A DNA stretch of 64,000 nucleotides, taken from positions 5,001 through 69,000 of the forward strand of contig NC_009413.2 in the NCBI RefSeq assembly GCF_000002875.2, in the 5' to 3' direction. Below the pieces are notes generated by a model. The model ran no database searches. It saw only the letters and a program-made list of their open reading frames with translations, and had not been told where the DNA came from. Both the position numbers and the translations under genes were made by a program. This document shows positions 49,943-59,087 of this stretch, piece by piece. How positions within the stretch are numbered: the stretch's first letter is position 1; each line of letters starts with the position of its first letter. Source of the stretch: Leishmania infantum JPCM5 (taxonomy: Eukaryota > Euglenozoa > Kinetoplastea > Trypanosomatida > Trypanosomatidae).

Positions 49943-51124
49943 CTCGAAGAACGGGGAGGGTAGCGGAGGAGAGCAATTAGGAAGAGGGAAGGTGCCCGGG
50001 GCGCGAGAGGAGTCGTGAGCGCGTCTCTCTGCCTGCAGGTCCTCCGCAAGAGAGTGAGGGAGCGGCGGATCAAAAAGATTTGTGTCCTCCACTTTGGAGG
50101 CCAAGATGCCGCGGTTCCGTGCAAGTGTATGCGCCTGAGTCTCTCACGGTCTCTGCCGCATACGCTGATGTCACCCCCTCCCTGTGCACGCCGCCGACGG
50201 CGAAAGATGTGAGGAAGGCTTCACGCGAGAGACAGGGAGGTGGCAGACAAGATCGCACGACAAGCGGGAGTCAAACAGTGTAGCGAGGCAGAGACACAAA
50301 GATACGCCCATACCTGCACATGCAATTGAGCGAACGAGGCAACTCCGCGGCGGCCCGAGACACGGGCACCCACACGTACACGCGCACGGATACCAAAAGA
50401 AAAAATTATGTACGTGCACACATGTGCAGGCCCACGGGACCCCGGTGGACTGTTCGGAGACACAAGCACGTGGGCAATGAGAGGAGCCAGGGAAAGCGAG
50501 GCGAAGAAAAGCAGCAGAGACACGTTGCAGAGAGGGAAGGAAGAAGGTGGGGTAAGAGGTGTACGACACAATGAGAGTGTCGCACTCGCGCAGATGTTGT
50601 CGCGCCTCGAAAAAGCGAGTCCCCTCCCCCGCGCCGAGCGGCTCATGGAGAGAGAGACAAGCAAACGGGGGAGCACTTGAAAATGGAGGAATGCAAGGCG
50701 GGCCTGATGAGCCTGGGGCCTCCTACCTTTTTTTGTATGTGTGTGTGTTTAGCAGCCTTTGAGCATACCAAGGCACACCCACGCGCGCACAAGCGCGAAG
50801 AGCGGCGGCATCCAGGGCGCAGACACTAGGAGAGACGGACATCAAAGCAAGTAAAGGTATGCACACAAGCAGACACGCATGCATAGAAATGTGCATACCT
50901 GCATACACACTCATGGACACCTATATCTACATGCGGGTCTGCGTGTATCGATGCATGTGTACACTCGAAAGAGGGGGAGGGGAAGGAAGGGGCGCAGCAG
51001 AGCGAGCACGCAGTGGCAGGGCGCACGCGATCAAGCAGACGCGCCGATGTTTTCCTCTCTTTGATCGCTGGTGAAGGCACCTGCGTATGAGCACCCTCAT
51101 TTCTTCGCCAGCGTGAGAGACAAG

Positions 51125-51320
51125 ATAGTAGAGGGGGTAGAAGGGGTTGCACCGGGGCCCGTACCCGGCTGGCATAAAGCGCGCCCATTACACAAGAGCG
51201 CTGATACACGCATATGCCTGTGCCTGTGTGGTGCCGAGACTGGGGAGCCACCCGTCCTTTCAGCTCCCTGCCTCACCTGGTGGAGAGGCAAAGAGGGCGA
51301 GGTCAGATGGGTGGATCCTG
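51125..51320 (-). mobile_element. Possible diverged SIDER-like fragment
   Basis: The plus strand near 51150-51190 (CACCGGGGCCCGTACCCGGC, then TGGCATAAAGCGCG) aligns loosely with CACCGGGCCCATCGCGCGGC, then TGCAAAGCAGCCG in the three SIDER copies, and CACCTGGTG recurs at 51277-51285 at a comparable distance. The similarity was judged by eye and is weak. If real, it is the same orientation as the other copies. Confidence 0.25.
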
Positions 51321-51999
51321 CTCTGGAGACAGAGACAGTAGAAATAAGAAAGGGGCCGTGAGGTCCCTGGTACTGCTCCTCCAATGGACTTGAGACGAGG
51401 CATAGCAATGACTGGTGCAATAACGATCGCTCCGGCACAGAACAGCGAAAGGAAGAAACTCGATCGCACCCCCCCCACCACCACCTCCCTCCCATCTCGT
51501 CGCACCGTTATGTCCCCGAGACCGGCGTGCAGCGACTAACGATGAGGACGAGCAAAGGACAGGGATCTTGCGTCATTTCTTCCGCAAGGATGGGTGCACA
51601 TTTCCTTGCTGGCTCAGCGGGAGGTGAGGAGAGAGCGCGCGAGTTCATCGTCAGCATTCAGTGTCCAAGGCACGCCTGCACCATAGCGCCGGTGCACATG
51701 TCTGTCAGCGAGCGTGGCGAGAGGGCACACATGAACACACACCACACGACAGGAAGACGCAGGCTCAGAAGAGAAGATCGTCCGCTACAGCCGCGACTGT
51801 TCTTGCCTTGGGAACACTGTCAACGTGCACCTCTGCGTAAAGGGGGGAGCCAATGTAACGAAAAGGGAGGACGGCGCCGACGTCCCCACCGCCGGCAGAG
51901 GCACACACACACACAGGCACACCGTCGCGTGCAGGCTACGGGATCAGCCTTCGTCTGTCTTTGTGCTCTGGCACCCAGAGCACGATAACGGAGTGAGCA

Positions 52000-53950
52000 T
52001 CCTGCACGAGCGCGTGGCGCAGGCCGCCTGAGCATCGCCCGAACTTACCTTTCTTCGCATTGAGAGATCCAAATCCACCCGCCCCGGCCTGGTAGACCGA
52101 ATCGTGCGAGAGGCATGCGGGGGTGATTGAGGCAGGGAAGGGAGAGGCGCTACGCACACGAATGCCTCCCGCAGGCCTTCATCTGATTTGCCCATTGCTG
52201 CTGCTAAGTGGGTGATTGCCTGAACATCTAGCCACGCCAAATCTTTCTGCTGTGGCAGCCAGCTTGAGGGGGTGGCCGCGCCCTGGCCCCCCGGAGCACC
52301 TTAATTCCCTCGGGTGACTCGCTAGCGGCAATGCCGAGAATTCATGAACGTTTGGCGGCGTGCGGCCTACCCCGTTGGGTCTTGGAGAGGAAGACTGAGG
52401 CGTTGTGCTGCACTCAAACAGCCTCCAACGTAGGTTGCTGGGAGTAGCCCAGGTGTCGCCGCACCGTTTCGATCGTTGCATGTCTGGCTGGTTGCATCAT
52501 GTCCTCCTTTAGGACCCCCTTCCCGATCTGCGCCAGATGGTGGGCCACTGCTTTGCGTACTGGGGCCAGCTTCAGGTCCGGGTCGACGTCCTTGAGCGCG
52601 CCCCGCCCGCCTCGTCTTATTCTTGGCCGCTGCGAGGTCCTTGCACGAGGTCTGCTTGCTCGTCCGCTGGCTCGGTCGGTGCCGCCAGCGTCAAACCGTC
52701 CTGCCTGCTGAGGCGGGATGCCACCGGGTACGGGCCTCACGAGGTGGTTGGCCCTGACCCTCCTCTGTAGGTCAGACCCACCGGGCACGTGTGGCGCCCG
52801 ATTTGGAATCTCGCTGCCCATCAACCGGTGCCATCCTGCCGTGCACTGCTGACCATTCCGGCGATTCCTCGGTGTTCATGGGTTGCCCCCGATCAGCACA
52901 CAGCGGCACGGGGGTGTCAGCGCGCTGTGCATCGTTGCGTAGCGGGACACGATTGGTCGACGCTTTTCAGGTCCTCCTCGCGACGCTCAGCCATGAGTTG
53001 CCTCGGATTACTCCAGCGGGACGTTCTCCTCGGTGTCAAACCGGTCGCACATGATAAGGAAAGGGGAGGACACGGCCCCCGGCCCTTTGTGGAGGCGTCT
53101 GTTCGGTTTTGCAGTTACGGAAGTCCACGTAGCCGTGCACGGAAGCCTCGCCTCCCCAGGCCGCCTTTCGCTGTGCCCCTGTGGAAGACCGGGGCGCAAG
53201 CGGCATGGGTGCGGTCTTGGGGGCCGTCGTACCGCTTCATCTGATGCGTCTGCGAACACATAGATCAACATGAGAAGCCCTCGCAGTCAGCGCCGAGGCG
53301 TTGTTGCGCCATGCACCTGACGAAGGTCAGAAGCCGCTGTGCCGCAATCCTCGAGAAGGTCTTGCGTACGTCCGGCCCCCACGATGACGGACGGAGGCGA
53401 AGCCAAAAGTACGCAGCCGTGCCTTGCGGCGAGTCGACCCCCATGCGGGGATACCGGCTGGCCAGCGATGTCGCGTGTGCAGGGGTATGCAGCAGTCGCT
53501 TCTCTCCGCAGTGCTGACTTGGCGGTACAGCCCTCCTCCGGTCAGGTCGTCCGTGAGCGTGGTCAGTCGACTGCACGCGCAACACAGCTGCATTGGCGTG
53601 CACTCTGGCAGAGGAAAGGGCAGCTCCGTGGCGTGTCGTCTTCCCGCGTGGCAAGCTTCCACCCCTGTGAGCACCTCATTGTCTTGTCCCTCTACCGGCC
53701 ACCCGACGGGCAGCCCTGCCTTCAGAGCTCTTTGAGGGTTCTCGCGGCTGGTGCTGCCCCTCGGCGCGGAGAGGGCTGCCAGGATCTTCGGCCCGTTAGT
53801 GCCTCTGCTGCCTAGTCCGCCCTTCACCTCTGAAGCCGTGCAAGACGGCGTCTGAATTCGTCTGCTGCCGGACTCGGTGCACCCAACATGCTTGACAACG
53901 GTGGCGGTCTCTGTCGGGGTGGTGACTGGTGAAGCGATGAACCGAAACAC
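52000..53950 (-). mobile_element. Degenerate ingi/L1Tc-like retroelement (DIRE), reverse transcriptase remnant
   Basis: Read on the minus strand with frameshifts, 53600-53265 carries pieces resembling the palm/thumb region of trypanosomatid non-LTR reverse transcriptases. These are TTLTDDLT near 53565 (like the FADDLT active-site motif but changed), then at the expected distance a W followed in the next frame by ASRYPRMGVDSPQGTAAYF (53480-53424, compare W..RHMxVNxxKT..xF), then SRIAAQRLLTFVRCMAQQRLGA, similar to the xxRLxxLRxxxxxxWGA thumb motif. To the left, 52000-53260 is GC-rich with broken frames that could hold RNase H and zinc-finger remains. Around 52880 the minus strand CGTGCCGCTGTGTGCTGATC resembles a SIDER segment. 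There are stops and frame breaks throughout, so it is not functional. Boundaries are estimates. Confidence 0.45.
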
Positions 53951-55229
53951 TCGTTCCGTTGAGCTGGCGCGTCGTCTGCAGAAAGAGAGGGGAGGAGAGA
54001 GTGCAGGGAGCGAGAGAGGCGTGTGTGTGCATTGCAGCTGTCATGCTGTGCGAGCAGACGAGAGGATAAACCCAAGAGGTCACGCAGGCAAGGAGGGGGT
54101 GAGTTTTCGGATCATGAGAGCGTACGCATCGCAGCCCTGTCCCTGGGCTCTCAGGAGACGGCATAATGCAGGTGTTCGCGACGGCAGCCACTTGCTCAGT
54201 CTATAAACAAGCCCAGCAGCCTGAGTGCGCGATCTTTACTTTCTCGCGTCATCACCCCTCGGAAATTTTGAAGCACAAGAGGGTAGAATCACGGGTTGAA
54301 GGGGCACTGGCAGCCCACCACGACATATTTTTTTTTGCCACGAGGTGCGCAGTGTTACGGCTGTCTTCCTCTTTCGCTCCCTTCTCGCCGTTAGTACTCA
54401 CCGTATGTAGTCAGGCCCGGGCAGGCGGAGAAGCGTGCGGGGCAGTGGGCACAAAACAGCGGCTGACTTCATCCGCTGATGCAACAGACCGGGGAGGCAA
54501 CGACCGAGAGAGAGGGGGGGGGCAGTGAAGGGGGAGACGTACCCATCTAGCTATAGGTAGGCGGACGCATCCTGTGAGGGGGCACTATCGCATGCATAGT
54601 GGTCAGCTCAGTGAAGAAAGTAAACGGAGAGAGCGAGCGAAGACAGAGACACATAGGAGGCACAACCGAGGGACGGAGGAGGAAGCAACGGTGCAGCGCA
54701 TGGTGTGTGTGTAAAACACCCGAGAGAAGAGGCCCAAAGAAGCGGGGAGAGAAATGGGGGGATACAAAGAAAAGGGCCGGTCTGAAGACAGTCAGTGAGT
54801 GCGGTGGGGTGAGCGGAGGGGGGATAAGGGAAGATGAGAGAGGGGGGAGCACGAGCAAACACTCCCATAAAGAAAGACGAAACGGTCCTCGGTCTTTTGG
54901 GCGCTGCTGTCCTTAGGGTACAGCCGACGCGCACCGCCGCTGGAGGACGGGTGGCCTGCCAAAGGAGGGGGAGGGGGCGAGGAGGGACGGCATTGAGGGG
55001 GAGAGGCGAACGCTTGTTGACGTTGTAATGTCGTCACAGTTTGAGTGTCTAGCCTCCTCCTCCCTCACTCTTTCCTGTGATGGTTTTCTCTCCCTCTCCC
55101 GCTCGTTCCTTCCCCGAGTGCGCATGTAGTAAAGTGCACCGTCCGCGGAGGGAGAGACGTACGAGCTTACGCCATCAGCGCGTGGCGCCCTCACCGAAAA
55201 AAAAAAAGAGAAGCGAGGATGCGGGTCGT

Positions 55230-55643
55230 CTACTCGTCATCCTCGTCCTTGCATTCGTGAGCCAGAGCCCTCTTGAACATGGCACCCTCGTCCGCGTACA
55301 CGGCCTTGCGCATCTTGCGGAATTCTTTTCGATGCTGCTGCTGAGCTAGCTCACCGGTGGAGGTGCCCTCCGCCAGCATCGGCCGCCCAGACTTCGCGAT
55401 TGGGGCTACTGGTCGATCAGAGAAGTCCCCAGCTATCTGCTCCTTGATCTCTTTCACCTTGGCGTTCACAGCGGGGTCCCATTTGAGCAACCCCTCTTCC
55501 TCGGCCTCCAAGTCGTCACCATCGGCGTATGAGTACGGCGTCTTCGGCTCCGTGATGTGCATCGTCACGGGGTGCTGTCGCTGGTACTCGGCGTTCGCCT
55601 CCAGGTTCTTCTCATCCCACTCCACGTGCTTCGAGCGAGACAT
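55230..55643 (-). CDS. Protein phosphatase inhibitor 2 (PP1 inhibitor/chaperone)
   Basis: A 137-residue, mostly disordered regulator of protein phosphatase 1, acting in cytosol and nucleus. Three family motifs are present in order: HVEWDEKNLEAN (about 6-17, compare KKWDEMNILAT), which binds the PP1 groove; EPKTPY (about 32-37), the site whose threonine is phosphorylated by GSK-3 in animals; and FRKMRKAVYADEGA (about 108-121, compare FxxxRKxHYNE), the helix that covers the PP1 active site. The tail is acidic (CKDEDDE). It is shorter than human inhibitor 2 (205 residues) but keeps all three interaction elements. The start is ATG 55643 (MSRSKHVEWDEK); upstream sequence in frame is hydrophobic low-complexity and lies beyond a likely splice acceptor (GTGCAG at about 55655-55650). 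Confidence 0.85.
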   Translation of the reverse strand: MSRSKHVEWDEKNLEANAEYQRQHPVTMHITEPKTPYSYADGDDLEAEEEGLLKWDPAVNAKVKEIKEQIAGDFSDRPVAPIAKSGRPMLAEGTSTGELAQQQHRKEFRKMRKAVYADEGAMFKRALAHECKDEDDE

Positions 55644-56335
55644 CGATAACTGCACAAAGAGCGGTACGTGTGTAAAGGCGTACGCGTGAGTGAGGGATGG
55701 GAGATGCTTAGCACGCCAGGAAGTGCAAGTGTGCCTCGCCGCAATGAGACACCACTTCAACAGCGAAAACAAAACAACGGAGGCCAATGCTAGGAGGAAG
55801 AGCACTAACACACGAGCAGACAATAATCTGGGCAATCGTTAGGAGAGGCGGTGATGGCACGCACAAAGACGCAGACATGCCCACATGGATCAGGGCAGGA
55901 GAGGTGAGAGGACAGGAGGATGCAGTTGTAGCGGTGAGCCTTCATGAGAGACAAAGTAGCGCGCTCGGCCACGCCAGACATGCACGCATACGCACACAAG
56001 CAAGTGACACCCGCGTTCGTTGAGGAGAGAGCGGCCCCGCACACTTGCAAGGAGTGCGAGCTGAGGGGGAGGGGAAGGGCAAAGGTCGTTAGGATGACTG
56101 CAGCTCACGCTCTGGTATATGCTCGAGCGGAGGTGGGCGAGTGCGCGACCCTCAACTGACCCCGTCGACTCAACCCGCGCGCCTGTCACCCGCGCCCTCT
56201 CGTGTTTGATTGCTCCTCGCATCTCACTGTCGAAGTGCATCCGCTTACCAACGCGACAACAACGAGCGCAAGGAACGGCCATCACCAGCACAAACCTGCA
56301 TCGCCAGACAGACCGCGACACAACCCCACGCACCG
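55644..56335. other. Intergenic spacer between inhibitor 2 and the zinc finger/RRM gene
   Basis: 690 bp with short overlapping open frames only (the longest on the minus strand at 55890-56402 overlaps the neighbouring gene in another frame). It represents the 3' UTR of the zinc finger/RRM gene and the 5' UTR of inhibitor 2. Confidence 0.5.
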
Positions 56336-57946
56336 CTAGCGGGCCTGTTTGAACTGCATGCGCGCCACCTGCAGCAGCGCCGGTGGCAGCAGCCGCTCGC
56401 ACACCGACATGGGCACACGAGGCAGATCGATGGAGCGCGGCACTTTACCGAGGCTGGTGTACTGGAGCGGCACCGGAAAGCCGTCCCACAAGAGCAACTC
56501 CGCCGGCACCTGCGATGGTGTCGCGGGAAAGTCGCCGCTATGCCCCCGCAGCAAAGAGGCAAGACCACCGGCGCCACCACTGCCACCGCTAGAGACGTCT
56601 CTCCCGTGACCTGCGACAGGGCCGCCCGCTTGCGTTCCCACTGCAGCTGCCGCCGCCGCCTTGGCCCCTTCAGGGCCGTCAGCTTTTTTCATGGCGCTCT
56701 TCCGCTCCGCCAGCCGCTTCTTGAGACCGTCCAGCGCGTGCGACGTCTTGCCAGTCTCCTTCGCTCCAGCAGGTGTGGCAAGCGAAGAGGAGGCTGGCGA
56801 CGACTCGGCGGAGAGGGGAGCCGTGACTTCTGCCGCGGCACCAGCCTTCGCAGGGGATGACGCGGGCATGCCGTTCAGCTTGTCCGTCGACTCTGTCGGT
56901 ACCGCCGTCCGGAGCAGCGCCTTCTTCACTTCGGCGTCGTAGTAGCGCTTCTGCTCCTCGGAGAGGTGGTCCCAGTGGGCAGACATGGTGCTGAGAAACG
57001 CCTTGCGCTTCTCTGCAGATGGGAAGGATGGCGGCTGGTGCCATGTGTGAGGCCACAGAAAGCGCGGCACGCCCGCCTTCTGCAGCGCCGCTTCCTGTCG
57101 CTCCATTGCAGCCTGCGCCGTCGCCCGTGCCACCTGCTCCTCTGTCTCCTTGCGCTCGTGGAGGGGGTGTGGACCCAAGGAGAAGCTCAGTCGCGCGCGC
57201 ACGCTGGCGCCGTCTTCACCGCTCCGGTCGCGCAGCTGCAGCTCGCAGTGGCTCTGCACCAGACACTTTGTCGCCTCCTCCACAGACGAAAACTGAATGT
57301 ACATGACGCCCCTCTCGGCGTCGGTGCCGATGTAGTGCAAGGAGCAGTTCGGGGCCACGCGTCGCAACGCCTCCTCCACCACTGCCGCTGTGCAGCTAGC
57401 GGGCAGGTGCGTCAGCGACACCTCGTAGCCCGGCATCGCCAGAAGACTCTCCGCGTAGTGGCAGCCGCACCGGAAGCACGAAGTCCGTTGCTTCGAGTTG
57501 ATGTTGCTGCACACACCGCACGGCCAGTCCTCGTTGGGGGTGTCAGGGGCGCCGAGAACGCTGTTGAGATGACCTCCATCCGTTGCGGGCAGCACAGCGT
57601 CGCCGAGCACCGGTGGAAGCACCGGCGCCGAGGAGGAGGAAGGGTGGTGGTATGGCGGCGGGGCTGAGTGACCAGACGTGAACAATAGATCGTCCCCCAG
57701 CACCGAGTCGCTGCGCGGCTGCTTGTGAACTGAGTCTTCAGACGGCGAGCGACTGCGAAGGCGACGGTGACCGCGGAGCGGGTGCTCGTCAGACGAGCTC
57801 GAGGAAACGGATGACGAGTACGAATATGACCTCGACGGTGATCGAGAGAAGTCGTAAGAGTACGAAAGCGAGCTGAAGCTGCTCCCACTGTCGTCGAATG
57901 GGAGAGACGGCTCCCGGCCGTGGCGGGCACGGACTGGATCACTCAT
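56336..57946 (-). CDS. RNA-binding protein with RanBP2-type zinc finger and RRM
   Basis: A 536-residue protein. The N-terminus (about 10-65) is a serine/tyrosine/arginine stretch with RS and SYS repeats (SRSPSRSYSYSS), similar to SR proteins. A RanBP2-type zinc finger follows at about 138-160 (C-x2-C-x10-C-x2-C: WPCGVCSNINSKQRTSCFRC), a fold that often binds single-stranded RNA. Next is a divergent RRM (about 172-240), YEVSLTHLPASCTAAVVEEAL, with the RNP-like strand GVMYIQFSS. A helix rich in Q, E and A and a tryptophan-containing segment (FLWPHTWHQPPSFPSAEKRK) follow, then a lysine-rich, alanine-rich low-complexity region and a conserved-looking C-terminus. The order recalls RBM5/RBM10 splicing factors without the OCRE or G-patch parts. 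A role in mRNA processing is likely but not specific. ATG 57946 follows a predicted splice acceptor. Confidence 0.75.
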   Translation of the reverse strand: MSDPVRARHGREPSLPFDDSGSSFSSLSYSYDFSRSPSRSYSYSSSVSSSSSDEHPLRGHRRLRSRSPSEDSVHKQPRSDSVLGDDLLFTSGHSAPPPYHHPSSSSAPVLPPVLGDAVLPATDGGHLNSVLGAPDTPNEDWPCGVCSNINSKQRTSCFRCGCHYAESLLAMPGYEVSLTHLPASCTAAVVEEALRRVAPNCSLHYIGTDAERGVMYIQFSSVEEATKCLVQSHCELQLRDRSGEDGASVRARLSFSLGPHPLHERKETEEQVARATAQAAMERQEAALQKAGVPRFLWPHTWHQPPSFPSAEKRKAFLSTMSAHWDHLSEEQKRYYDAEVKKALLRTAVPTESTDKLNGMPASSPAKAGAAAEVTAPLSAESSPASSSLATPAGAKETGKTSHALDGLKKRLAERKSAMKKADGPEGAKAAAAAAVGTQAGGPVAGHGRDVSSGGSGGAGGLASLLRGHSGDFPATPSQVPAELLLWDGFPVPLQYTSLGKVPRSIDLPRVPMSVCERLLPPALLQVARMQFKQAR

Positions 57947-59087
57947 GCTTCACACCCTTGAAGAAAGATGCGCAGGAGGAAAGGCAAGAGGAGACGTCAG
58001 GCGCACGGTGCTCTCGACTGCACTTCTCTCCCGTTCTTTGTTGCGGGTGCTGGCGTAGTCGAGGCAGAACACGTGGCCGCCAATCAGCGTGCGCTCAGGT
58101 GGGGTGCGTGCGCAGGTGAGTTAGGGAGCTGCACCTCGTTTGGACTCGTCACCACGACGCGTGCTGAACAGCGAAACGACCAAAATAAAAGAGAAGCGGC
58201 TGTGCGGGAAGGCAAGATGGAGAAGAGGAAGCGCACACGAGGCAAGCGAAGAGAAGGAAGGGACACGGCAGAGGAGAACAGCAGAGGAGGGGGGCCTCTG
58301 CGTGGGCGGTGCAGAAGCACGCACAACCGGTGCCAGTGTCCTCCCCATGCACACGCGCCCTCTCATGCGCGCATATCCCTTGACCACGGGCGCGAGCAAT
58401 GCGGAGGGAGGGAACAGGCACGACGAAGAAAAACAAAAGTGTGTGTTGAAGAATTTTCTGTTTGGTCAACAAGAGCGCACGCAGCGGTTGGGTTGAGGGG
58501 AGTGACGCGTCGCGTCGTGTCACGTGGGCACGCACTCCCAGAGGCTGCAAGGGAGGTAGGATACGCCAACGACGAAAGAAAAGATAGAGAAGCGTGGGAG
58601 GGAAGAAGGGCGGGGCGGAGAAACGCTCAGGTGCGCCAATGGCCCTGAGGACTCGTCGCCGCCTAACTTTGAGACGACTGCCACAGCCACGCTACCCGTC
58701 AGTTTCCTTCCGCTTCGTACACATCCGCGGTTGATTGCCACGCGAGCTGTGGCACCCACCCACCCCCCCCTCGCCCTCTTTCCTCTTCTTCCAGGCCTCC
58801 AAGCAGGAATTGTGGAGCTGGTGTGTGGGTGAGGCTCGACTCATCAGGTGGGCGCGGAGACGAACGATGAGACGCGGTGGCGTGCATCGCTGCCGACAAG
58901 AAAAAAAAAAGATGATGGGAAGAGCTGAACGAACCAGTTTGCCAGGCCCATCACGCACTGAGAGGCGGAGAGCAAGTCCGTGTGCCGGAGGGGACGTGTT
59001 CGGCACGAACCCGGCAACGCGAGGTGGTAAAGGAGGGAGGCAAGCACGTGGATGATGAAGCCTCGTGCTTCAACGGTGTGGGCACAA
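57947..59087. other. Intergenic spacer between the zinc finger/RRM gene and the 1015-residue protein
   Basis: 1.1 kb, purine-rich on the plus strand (AGAAGAGGAAGCGC, GAGGAGGGGG), that is, pyrimidine-rich on the transcribed strand. A ten-A stretch lies at 58900-58909. No gene was recognised. Confidence 0.5.
57957..57992 (-). promoter_or_regulatory. Predicted trans-splicing acceptor for the zinc finger/RRM mRNA
   Basis: On the minus strand TCTCCTCTTGCCTTTCCTCC, then TGCGCATCTTTCTTC, ends in AAG with the AG at 57958-57957, 10 nt before ATG 57946. Confidence 0.5.

Larger units (their letters stand above)
49943..55229. other. Long intergenic region (5.3 kb) with retroelement relics
   Basis: The longest gene-free stretch in the window. 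It contains a degenerate ingi/L1Tc-like element (about 52000-53950) and, with less certainty, a diverged SIDER-like stretch around 51125-51320. The rest (49943-51100 and 54000-55229) is purine-biased spacer with CA/GT runs (about 51902-51914) and A tracts (54329-54336). No protein gene was recognised on either strand. Confidence 0.5.

Noticed and set aside
49943..50104. Upstream extension of the membrane protein
   Set aside because: It begins at TTG. The ATG at 49942 lies right before the first hydrophobic segment.
53600..53730. Plus-strand stretch resembling an endonuclease strand (HLIVLSLYRPP)
   Set aside because: The surrounding frames do not continue a LINE endonuclease, while the minus strand gives several reverse-transcriptase-like blocks in order. 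Probably coincidence.
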